NCBI GenBank assembly: GCA_900617975.1
Contig: UZAE01013593.1
Location: 2,017 to 20,926, forward strand
Source of the DNA: Rodentolepis nana
Lineage: Eukaryota; Platyhelminthes; Cestoda; Cyclophyllidea; Hymenolepididae
Direction: 5' to 3'
Length of the DNA: 18,910 nucleotides
A model generated the notes under the pieces. That model was given only the letters and a program-made list of their open reading frames with translations. It made no database searches and was not told the DNA's origin. A program made the translations under genes and the position numbers. Shown in pieces: positions 10,031 to 18,910 of this stretch (the stretch's first letter is position 1; every line of letters starts with the position of its first letter).

Positions 10031-11452
10031 CATCATCATCCCAGCGAAATGCATTGCCTGTAAAAGCGATCATTATTTCAACGTTTCTCGATAACCCATC
10101 AAAAAGTAAGATAGAGCAACCATCTGAATCTACTTTTTAATCTAACTCAATAAATAATTCTGCTTTTTTCATCTTCTTTTGATTCGGAGCCGCATAATCT
10201 GAACAGGTACCGGCATTCTCTGTATTCAAGTACTTGATAGGTGCGAATTCGATGGACAAGTGCCTGAATTCGTATATCTGATTGTATAGTCTTCTATTTC
10301 TGCAGTTCATTGATTAATAATTGAATAGAAAACTGGGAACATCCATGTATTTGTTGTTCTTCATGACAAAATATAAATTTATAATTGAGTCAATCCCATG
10401 ATAGTTGCAAAACGCTTACCACATTCTGCGTATTCATCATAAAATTTGTATGCAATCTCACTGTCAAGACCAAGTCGTAGGTCTTTGTGGCTTCCAATTG
10501 AGAGGAAATGTAACCCCCCCCCCCACAAGTCCACGCGCGCTCTTCAAACTCGAAAGAATGCTAAATAGTTTACTCTCTCGGCATGCAAATTTCAGGCTGA
10601 CCAATATGCATTTGCCACTACTGTAATGGATTGCCACCCACTAATCCCTATAGCAAGATCTCCCAGTTAGGAAAGACTCTCTCTCTCAGACTTAAACTAT
10701 CGCAATGGTATAGATGGAGAAGACGTGTTGTGATTAAGGGGTTTATTGAAATTATGATCACAGATAGTATGATTGGCAATTGAATGCATTTGACACATCT
10801 TGCATGCACCTTAATATCTGACTATCTGAGAAGTTTTCTGCACGCACGAACGCACCCTTCGGCGTTATCATGATAAGAATGCGTACTGCACTCTATTTAA
10901 CTATTGGTTTTCTCAATTTGGATAGGTGAGTATTCATGAAGACTATTCGCTCTGCTAGGTTCAGGCAAAGTTTACCTTAACTGGAATCTTATAATAATTT
11001 CACTGGTGGCACCAATGCCTATGTTACTCTTTCCTCACCACCGTTATTTGCAATTTGAAGGAGGAATGCCATAGTTATTAAATAATTATCAAATTAATCT
11101 TAGTAATATGGTTGACAAATGTGGTAAGTTTAACAATCGATTGCGGTATTTGAATATTAATAAATAATCCTCCCCCACCCTCCTCACCTCCCCACTTGAC
11201 CACAAACTTGTCCAAGATTAATCCTTCAAAGGGGCATTGTTACATCTTCAATAAAAGGGGAACACTTGTCTTACCGTCTTTTAATTTTCTAGTTTGTTTA
11301 AAGAATTGGAAAATATTTTGATGTTTATATTTTTTTTGAGGTGGAAATGATGTAAAATGATGCATAAAAATATTATTGTGAACTTTTGACTGGAGTAAAG
11401 TGCAGTCTAAATATTTTGAAATCAGCATTTTATTGCTTAAAATTTAAGCAGG
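10031..11452. other. Intergenic DNA between repeat copy 3 and the RSPH3 3' end
   Basis: This AT-rich spacer has a C11 tract at 10514-10524 and a C-rich stretch at about 11170-11195. The 73-residue open frame at 10405-10626 spans the C tract and has no recognisable similarity. I see no gene here. Confidence 0.6.
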
Positions 11453-11458
11453 TTTATT
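11453..11458 (-). terminator. Polyadenylation signal of RSPH3
   Basis: TTTATT on the plus strand is AATAAA on the minus strand. It lies 72 bases beyond the RSPH3 stop codon (11532-11530), which predicts a short 3' UTR. Confidence 0.65.
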
Positions 11459-11529
11459 TCTATTAACATCTAGGATGACACATTTTAAGGTGAGATGAAA
11501 ATTATGGCCTCTTTTGTTCGTTTATCTCG

Positions 11530-14500
11530 TTATTTATTGCCAGCAGATTTGTCGTCATTTGGTTCCCTCTGTCCAGCTTCATGAGTAGTAGTAGGTGGAT
11601 TAACTTCCTGGTTTTCAGAAGTTCCAATGGCTTTCTCTCCGTCTGTACGACTCAATTTCTTGGATTGCTTCTTGGGTTCCTCCTTTCCTTTAGAGCCCTT
11701 TGCATCTTGACTAGCGTAGGCCTCGTTTATTGCAGTTACCGCCTTTAAAGTATACAAAAACGACTCTATTTATGGTATCATATGCCAAATTTAGCACATG
11801 AAAATGCCATACTAGTTTAAACAATGACTCATTCGTGGTTAAATCTCTTAGTCTAAAGGAAATTTATCCAAAATGAAAGCATCAATCCACTAACTTCTCA
11901 GTTTTGCTGCAACGTGGTTTCATTTTTTTTATAGAACTAAATGCACGCAGATTTTATGAGAAAGGGGAAAGACGGGTGGTCCAAACAATGGTATTCCTTT
12001 CCTTTGCTTCTGTGAAGTTGTCCACTTGATAAATGATTAGCTCTCTAGTAATCTATGTATGCTTCAGTAATGGGCTCCCATATCCACCTAGGAACGTGGA
12101 AAGTGAGTACATGAGGGGTGAAACTTGGGAGTTTTGCTTCGGTGCACCAATAATGGTTTCTTCATTATTTCCGATACGCCTAGCAAACTTAGGACATCTC
12201 TAATCTTGCGACTAAATTAGACATCGTATAGCCTTGTAGAGCTGATGAAAATCCTGTGTTGAAAGGGCCTTGTGGTTGGGAAAAATAAGGGTTGGGTTTG
12301 ACAACAGGTGCGGTGGACAACTGAAAATGACAAATGAGAGGAGAAAGGAAGAGGGAGTAGATGGGTAAATCGTGAGGAAAGAGGAGACATCAGTAGTTAG
12401 TGAGAACAATGTGGAGTGTCCAGAATAGGAGATATGAGATAGAGCGATTGACCTACTTCGAGTTTCTTGTTTGTTTGGAAGCGACTGACAGTTATAGAGA
12501 ACAATCATGAGCCAGAAGGATCGTTATAGAGAGGGAGAGAGACTGGGTTAGCCTAGTCAGTGTAAGGAAGTACTGCAAACAATCTTCTTATTTGGATGTT
12601 CTTATTTAATAGACCTTTTAGGATGAAGCGAAGTATGCAGACATGACACTTTTCTTTAGTACTTTTTTGTGAACGCTTTTTCAAACACTCAGCTGCCCTC
12701 ACAAACGATATCATTAGTCGTCTTGTCACAGCTTATCTACACATTGTACCCAACAGAGCAGAACAGTACACCCTCATTTAGAAATACTAACGCTAGTAAT
12801 CGATAATTTGTTCAAAGCATTCCCTTCTTAAACGCATTCTTGTCGCCCTATTGAGGTGACAGTAAAACTTAATTCAACTATCCCTTAGGAAGATGCAATC
12901 AATACGGGTAAGCATTTGTTCCTATGAATTGGATAATTGGCCCATCTCCTATCTTTTAATGATAAGCTATCACCTGGTGTTGATTGATATCTCTCTCTTT
13001 TCTACCCATAGGAATGGAATTAGAACATGAAATGTTTAATATACCATACCTCACGAATGATGGAGTCGATAACTAATCTGTAGGCTCTTTCACGATCCAG
13101 CTCCTCACAGACCTCATCCAACAATTCTGGAATGAAGTTGTCTTCAATATCTGAAATAAAAGAAACGCTATCCATGATTTGCTTTCTCTTGCAAAAAGAT
13201 AGAGCAATGTACTTGGAAAATTCGTCAGTGAACTTGATCTTTTACTTTCAGAATTAGTTATGTGGAAGCAAATAAAACCGACATAATTTCTTTAAGGTAA
13301 TGGATTGCTGGTATTTACTTAATTAAGGTAAATAGCAATTCTGTAACGAGTGTCTCCCATCATAAACTCTGGCAAATTTTAATGAACTAAAATAACTATA
13401 AAATTTTAGCAATTGAATGCAATCTTTAGGTACAGACTCGCCTAATAGTTAATTTCAATGCACTTTACTCAACTTAAACATTGTGCGAATATTAAATTAA
13501 CCAATCAAATATTCGAGTTTCTTGTTTTGATCAATTATGTAGTATCCATTTCTTCGCAAACAGAACTATTTAGTGTATTGAAAGGCTGAAATTCAGGTAC
13601 TGTTACAGATAAGACCAATAGCTACTAACTAACAGTAGACAACTCTAGTTTCCAGATATCCAGAAAATAGAACCGAGAGTTGAGTTGAAGTTATCGAATT
13701 TGAGTCACCTCGAAAGAAGGGAGCGAATCAATACTCCCCAACTGTATCGATTGAAAGCAGTTTAAGCAGAGCCAAAATATAAACTTGATTTTTATCAAAA
13801 TGGATAAAGTTTGCATTGCCAAAAACTACACTAAGAATTGCATATGGCATCATTCAGTATCCTAAGCCCATGTCAAGGAAAACTTTCCTGGATTTGTAAA
13901 AAATGCTGTGCTCTTAATGTAAATTTACAAAAGAATGAAAAAAATATGTAATCTTCGATTACATTCGATTGAGCAATAAAAAGGCATAGTAACCACGTTC
14001 AACCATGCTATTCAAATCGCAAATATCGACCAATAAAAACGAGGGACCAAAGCTAACACCCATTGAAACGTCAAGTACATTGGAAGCGAGAATTGTAACA
14101 CTCGTGTTTGATATGCCAACAACCTAGGTGAATTCGCAAAGGCACAATTGTCAGTTATTAATCAAATATTTTTCAACATAACGTTTTCCTGGAAGTGTAC
14201 TGATTAATACCATAACCGTGACCTTGACCTTTCTCGATCGTATGCGTATTCAAATTATAATTAGCAATAGGGAGATAATTGGTAGTAAATCAACGAATAT
14301 GCAAAAGGCATTAAACCGTTTTGCATGGGAGTTTAGAGGACTTATTTTGACAGAACTCAAGATTTGAATGTCGTATAAAAATTAATTATGGGAGATGTAC
14401 GAATTACCTATTACGTTTTCAATAGGTAAAGTCGACAAACGGGGTAATATAAAGCTTGTTTTTTTATCAAAATTTCCTAATAACTCCAATTGCTGAAAAA

Positions 14501-15417
14501 TTAAAAGCTATTTATGAACAAAAATATATTAAATTTAACCATGAAGGTGTTCCCTTTGGATGACAATCGATTCAATTCGACGGATCGAATTAAACTCGAA
14601 ACACACCTTTCAAGTAACGCAATACAAGAAAAAAACTCAATAATTAAGGGCCATGTTATTTTGTTATTATGATAGTTACTAAGCTCGAATCAGCACTCTC
14701 CATTGGGCAGAAGTGTGAGCTCAGTGGAACCTCCGCTCTAAAGTACCCGAAAATTATGCTTCCCTTTTATGATACAGACTTAGTCGGTGCTGTTGATCAA
14801 TGTGCTTCCAGGGTGAGCATCATTGTGAGGTCCTAAACTCCACCGCAGATGCGCTTACAAGGTTACCCTATTTTAATCTTGAGTGGCCTGGGCTTCATCT
14901 AATTCAGCAACTGTGGTTCCATTAGAATTTGCCGAAATCATGCTACCTTGGCATCAAGGTGAGGAGATAATTGACCACCTTTGGGCATCCGTGAAGTGTG
15001 CATAAATGTGCTCATTTTGAACTCAAAGGACACAGATTCCAAACCCATGTATGCACATCTAGAGAGTGGGAAGGCTAACTGCACTGATTAAATCTGCCTT
15101 TTAATGTGAAGTGTCAGAAATATTATTTCACACTAATAGGACTTTTTGTGATACTTCTATACACCAACAAAGTAGAAAATGGTTTATTAACTATGGTGAG
15201 GATGAAGATAACCGATTTATGCAAACTACTGAAACCAAACTTACCGTTCTCAATGGAATCACTGAAGTACCCATTCAAATGCAGTTGTTCGTAAACATTC
15301 GGTATTAGAGGCTCAATGTAAAATCTGGCAAAGTTTCTAGCAGCAATCTTTTCAATTGTCTCCTTTCGTTTAGCTTCGTAAATTTTGTGTTGCTCAATTC
15401 GCCGTTCCTTCTCCTCC
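11530..15417 (-). CDS. RSPH3: Radial spoke protein 3 homolog, C-terminal part (last three exons)
   Basis: RSPH3 is a structural protein of axonemal radial spokes. In cilia and flagella it anchors the spoke to the doublet microtubule and, through an upstream helix not present here, binds protein kinase A regulatory subunits. Minus-strand exons are 15417-15245, 13150-13050 and 11742-11530, with GT-AG introns and a continuous frame of about 161 residues. Visible signatures are EEKERR at the start, KIAARNFARFYIEPLIPNVY, then NGYFSDSIEND, FIPELLDEV and VIDSIIREAV. These align in order with the mammalian KIAARAFAQRYLADLLPSVF, DSGYFYDPIERD, FLPWLMNEV and DMLIREVV. The last exon ends in a hydrophilic tail of about 55 residues rich in Lys, Glu, Gly, Ser and Thr, unlike the vertebrate C-terminus. 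The first codon is split with an exon to the right of 15417, which I could not find before 18910, so the gene is 5'-partial here. Confidence 0.88.
11743..13049 (-). other. Last RSPH3 intron, with a strand-biased purine/pyrimidine stretch
   Basis: This GT-AG intron on the minus strand has donor gtatgg at 13049 and acceptor 'tttaaag' at 11743. About 12330-12460 is purine-rich on the plus strand (pyrimidine-rich in the transcript), which gives rise to a 98-residue open frame of low complexity. No extra exon was recognised. Confidence 0.75.
13151..15244 (-). other. Penultimate RSPH3 intron, AT-rich, with a possible repeat block
   Basis: This GT-AG intron on the minus strand has donor gtaagt at 15244 and acceptor 'atttcag' at 13151. 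Most of it is AT-rich. The part at about 14690-15070 is less AT-rich and looks like an inserted sequence, but I found no second copy in the window. The short inverted repeat AATTCGA/TCGAATT is at 14574-14591. Confidence 0.7.
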
Positions 15418-16203
15418 CTAAAAATGAGTAGAATTAAAATATACCACAAGCAATGTTTTAACCAAGAAATTCCAACCGATTCAGATATTCCAAGCGGTCA
15501 TTTCAAAGTTAACTCTTAATTCAAGTAATAACTCTTCAATTTTTAAACCTTCTCTTTGGAAAGAGAATCCAATTTACTTTTTAAACTACGATTTATTTAC
15601 TTTCGAAAAATAAATACAGGAGACCGTATCGAGATAAAATAAAATTTAACTTTCACTTGACAAACTCGGCTAACCGCAGTTTAGCTTAAAAAACTAACAT
15701 TTCAACAGGAATTTGAAATCACTGTAAGACTGAATTTCTGAAAACGGATGTAAACTAAAGCGAAATGTACTAGTGAATGCTTGTATTTTATTAAAACTCA
15801 ATTAAATTGAACAATGTTGTGAAAAGCAAATGGACTTCAGACTATTTTTGATTTCTAATATCATATCTAAAAGCGTAACTACATATTCCATATTTTCTTA
15901 TTAAACTACCTAAACGTTCGTGTTGATGCCAAATTAAAACTCCCGGCTTATAATTAAAGAACAACTCAAGAAAAATTGAATAACAATTTATACATTTTAA
16001 TTTGTCTAACGGATACATAACAGTAATCGATACCGTTAAGGAATGTTTCCAACTGTGTCGAGTGCTAATAGTTATTGGATGAGTTAAAAATTTCTTGCTT
16101 TGGGGGGAAAAATCGATAAATTGTAATATCATTGGTGGATTTTTGCCTTAAAGGCTCAGTTGTCCTCTATAAAGCTGCAACTTCTCAGATGCCATGATGG
16201 GTA

Positions 16204-16227
16204 GGGGGGGGGGGGGGGGGGGTGGGG
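16204..16227 (+). repeat. G19 tract followed by TGGGG
   Basis: There are nineteen consecutive G, then T and GGGG. It is the longest of several pure G or C tracts in the window and can in principle form a G-quadruplex. Its exact length in the assembly may be unreliable. Confidence 0.9.
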
Positions 16228-16479
16228 TAAGAAAGAGAAATTGTAATTCAAATTAAATAAAATAAGGTAATTTAAATAGGGTAATGGATATCTGGCAAAA
16301 GATTGGCTGCCTGGTTATCAATTAATTTCAGCGTCGATTTTTCGTCAGTTGGCCATACAAATTTAGGTGTGAGCGCGAGAACTCAGTAAGCAAAAACCCA
16401 GTATATGCGAAGTGACCTTCATTTCACACAATTCAAATGTTGCTAACACCTTTCTTCAATGGGACTTACAAATAGTTTC

Positions 16480-16535
16480 AAGCCGAGTCTTACCTTTATT
16501 GATTGATCAAATGATTGTGTATATCGGCTCGGCTT
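16480..16535. repeat. Inverted repeat AAGCCGAG / CTCGGCTT
   Basis: Eight-base perfect arms at 16480-16487 and 16528-16535 extend by a T-G wobble and one C-G pair, around a loop of about 36 bases that contains the palindrome TTGATCAA. The arms are GC-rich compared with the surroundings. Its function is unknown. Confidence 0.6.
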
Positions 16536-16745
16536 TGACTAAACAACATTTCTAGCCACATTTACCTACACTTGGAATAGGAACCGAAATTGCATGACAA
16601 GCACACCTTAACTTTAACTGAATTAAAAGAACATTGCACTGCTATCCTAACAGAAATGGGTGTCTTAATTCGTCAATTGGTTAAAATTAAACATAGCCCT
16701 AGTTGTCTCCACTTCACCATCCTCCTCCATTCGATCACACACTCA

Positions 16746-16760
16746 CTCTCTCTCTCTCTC
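16746..16760 (+). repeat. CT dinucleotide microsatellite
   Basis: This is a short (CT)7-type run inside a wider pyrimidine-rich stretch. It is a simple repeat with no inferred function. Confidence 0.9.
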
Positions 16761-18680
16761 TTCCTCTGTTTCATTCCTTAGAGTACTTCTTTGCTGTCTC
16801 CGGTGTTCAAATATCTTCCCATTATTGAAAATGGTATTTCTTATCACCTCAACAGAAGATAGCAAATATGAATATCCTTTTTTGTTAAGCAACACACCAC
16901 CAACTGCGACTTAACTTTAAAATAATCGATACAAAATACATGTATAAAAATTTACTCCTCAATTTGTTAGATTTTTGCTCTTCTAGCTTAGCACGTGCAA
17001 TAAGAGTGATGCCGATTTAGATTTTTTACATGATGACGTGTTGAAACACGAACAAATATGATCAGACCTTGTCCCAAAATGGTGTCTCTCCGCCCTCGCA
17101 CGAAAATTAAATTGAGTGACATAAATAGACAATCAAATTAAGCACCTTCCATTGTAATTTAAACTTTCGCTTGCAAATGGCATCACTTCTATTAACACAG
17201 AATCCACAATCAGAACTAAATACACCAAGAAGTGAATAGCACAGAAGACGTATGGAATAAGGAATTACCCCCGATTCTATAAGGAAGTAGGAATTGAGAA
17301 AGTGTGCATAGGTGTTGGATGAAGGAGTTTTAATAAGAATTTTATACGCAAAGTATTGCAGATGAAAACAATGAGGTGAACAAGCCCCCATATTGACAGA
17401 CGATGGACATCTGGAGGAAACTCCACTTGGGTAAGATAAATTGTGCTACAAGTTCTCACAAGGTTTAAGTGATTTTGTTGAACTTGTTCCTCACCGTGCC
17501 GACCTCAACTCAATATATTTTGGCTACTAAGATTCAATAATTTTTTGAAAGCCGGAAGAACCTATTGCGATTCTGAGTGTTTTTTAATAGCTATCTTGAA
17601 GAAATTCCTTGGTCTATTTAGGCATTGGACTGAAACTGTTAAACTCTTGATCCCTAAATTGGTGTAATAGTGGTGAAGAAAAAAGTGATTACTAATTCAC
17701 ATGAGTTCAAATCAATTAAACAAGCCTTAAACTGAAAAAAAACAAGTTGATATAACGATTCTGGGACTTAGAAGAATTAGAGTTCTTCTGATTTTCTGAC
17801 TCAGAACTAATTCCCACAGAAAATTGAACTACATTTACCTGTCGGTTTCCGTATGTTTGGCCGTGATTGTATAACGTATTTTGGAAAATAAAGTAGTCAC
17901 TTTCATAATATGTTCAATTTGGTCAACTAAGCACTTGATTTGACATCTGACCATGTCAAACTGCATTATTTCACAAGGTAGGAGAACAAAAAAGCGTAAA
18001 AAAGCCCACAAGTACACTGTTGACCTTGTGTTTTCATGGGTGTGATTAAATTGGAATGTTAAATATTGCATCACATGTTGTGCGCAAGGGTAGGACACCG
18101 CCCATATACGAAATAGGTCAGAACAGTTTTGCACCTTATTTCGGAATTTTGTAATAAAACGATGCGTTCTTAAAAATAGCAGTTAATCAGCTGCCTTTGA
18201 TCAATAACAATATATTGTGCAATTGCATTGCTCTACCTCGTATATGTTAGCTTTGATTACGTGAAAATGGAATTGTGTGTGCACAGATTAAATTAAGCCA
18301 ATTTAGAGAAACTGTCTTAAAGTACAATCTCTTTCATTGACATTTTCTTAGCTCAATGAAATTGTCTTGGTTGAATTTTCTTGCAAGGCTTAAAATCAAA
18401 TGAGCTTCGGAGTCGATTGACAAGACATGTATGATAGTATCGGTGTTTCCCGAAAGTCCATTAAAATGCAGTCTTACAGTCTTCCTCTGTTTGGGACTGA
18501 AACTTGACTTTCCCCATACGGGTTGAGTCCTTCGGAAAGTACAATACACGCGCACCATACACACGCGGAAACGCATATATACAGATACTTCCGCATTATC
18601 GTTCGTGGGTGTGTGGGACACGTTTCGCTCTGTGCGTCATCGTATGCCAGCATGTCTGCTCGCCAGGACTGGGAGGTGCG

Positions 18681-18800
18681 ACCGTACAAACAGTGACCAA
18701 TCATCAACCTCTGTTTATGACCGTACAAACAGTGGCCAATCATTAACCTCTGTTTAACGCGATCGTACAAACAGTGACCAATCATCAACCTCTGTTTAAC
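18681..18800 (+). repeat. Three tandem 39-42-base units, each with a CCAAT motif
   Basis: Units begin at 18681, 18720 and 18762. Each reads approximately accgtacAAACAG, then tgaCCAATcatcaacct, then CTGTTTa. They differ by only a few substitutions, so the array is young. Within a unit AAACAG and CTGTTT are inverted repeats, and the same pair also flanks each unit junction. The spacing differs because the second junction has three extra bases. Confidence 0.93.
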
Positions 18801-18867
18801 CTAATCTCCCAACTTGATCACAAGCAGCACCCTGCGTGTACACACTTGATCCGCAATGTACGCCCTG

Positions 18868-18873
18868 AATAAA
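18868..18873 (+). terminator. AATAAA polyadenylation-type signal after the tandem array
   Basis: This hexamer follows the tandem CCAAT units by about 70 bases and precedes a T/G-containing stretch, as in the R region of an LTR. It could also be coincidental. Confidence 0.35.
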
Positions 18874-18910
18874 CTTGCTCCGTGCTACACGTCTGTTTCC
18901 TTTATAGCTG

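Larger units (their letters stand above)
15418..18500 (-). other. Probable RSPH3 intron, no exon recognised
   Basis: The acceptor 'tttttag' for the first visible RSPH3 exon ends at 15418 on the minus strand. To its right I found no sequence encoding the expected upstream RSPH3 segment (a charged helix leading into EEKERR). The stretch contains a G19 tract at 16204-16222, a CT microsatellite at 16746-16760 and an inverted repeat at 16480-16535. Several 60-100-residue open frames have no recognisable similarity. Confidence 0.5.
18500..18910. mobile_element. Compositionally distinct right-edge block, possible LTR fragment
   Basis: From about 18500 the sequence becomes more GC-rich and less degenerate than the flanking intron. 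It holds a TATATA at 18576-18581 and the tandem array at 18681-18800. An AATAAA follows at 18868-18873, with 'gtgctacacgtctgtttcc' downstream. On the minus strand the last bases read CTATAAAGG. This mix of enhancer-like repeats with a polyadenylation signal resembles an LTR. The block runs off the window and no paired LTR, primer-binding site or coding region is visible, so the call is tentative. Confidence 0.35.

Noticed and set aside
12242..12256. CTGATGA motif as a hammerhead core
   Set aside because: There is no pairing between CTGATGA and the following GAAA, so stem II is absent.
12212..12508. 98-residue minus-strand open frame in an RSPH3 intron
   Set aside because: It is Ser/Thr/Pro/Leu-rich only because the strand is pyrimidine-rich, and no domain is recognisable.
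17835..18134. Minus-strand open frame with a good donor (gtaaat) at its end, as a possible upstream RSPH3 exon
   Set aside because: The translation has no charged helix or RSPH3-like motif expected upstream of EEKERR.
18474..18788. Overlapping open frames on both strands at the right edge
   Set aside because: They read through the tandem array and only look protein-like because the repeat is periodic.
1..18910. CRISPR arrays, bacterial operons, tRNA or rRNA genes
   Set aside because: No evenly spaced short direct repeats with unique spacers, ribosome binding sites or cloverleaf structures were found, and the genes are clearly intron-split animal genes.

Overview
The window is eukaryotic nuclear DNA from an animal. 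It is AT-rich and carries three conserved intron-split genes and no bacterial-style gene arrangement. The mixture of a 36-base intron with introns of several hundred bases to about 2 kb, and the abundant degraded repeats, suggest a flatworm (tapeworm or fluke). That lineage call is an inference, because no sequence here is diagnostic by itself. Nearly all long open frames are chance frames in introns and spacers.

Layout. The left third (1064-4824, plus strand) holds six exons coding the C-terminal half of mitochondrial sulfide:quinone oxidoreductase (SQOR); its N-terminal exons lie left of the window. At 6317-7212 (plus) is a complete four-exon ATG8-family gene of the GABARAPL2/GATE-16 type. 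It has a 36-base first intron and a GC-AG third intron. On the minus strand, 15417 down to 11530, are the last three exons of radial spoke protein 3 (RSPH3); its upstream exons are presumably beyond position 18910. The ATG8-like gene and RSPH3 converge across about 4.2 kb of spacer.

The three genes have no evident shared pathway: sulfide oxidation at the inner mitochondrial membrane, autophagosome/Golgi membrane trafficking, and axoneme structure. Their proximity looks like ordinary animal gene order.

The non-coding DNA holds three same-strand copies of a dispersed repeat (1-92, about 1628-1942, about 9729-10030), one of them carrying a 14-base perfect inverted repeat. It also has several long pure G or C tracts. 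At the right edge is a distinct block with three tandem 39-42-base units, each containing a CCAAT motif, followed by a polyadenylation-type signal; it resembles part of a long terminal repeat. I did not find a clearly novel biological system. The most useful unusual items are the GC-AG intron, the very short intron, the dispersed repeat family and the right-edge tandem array.
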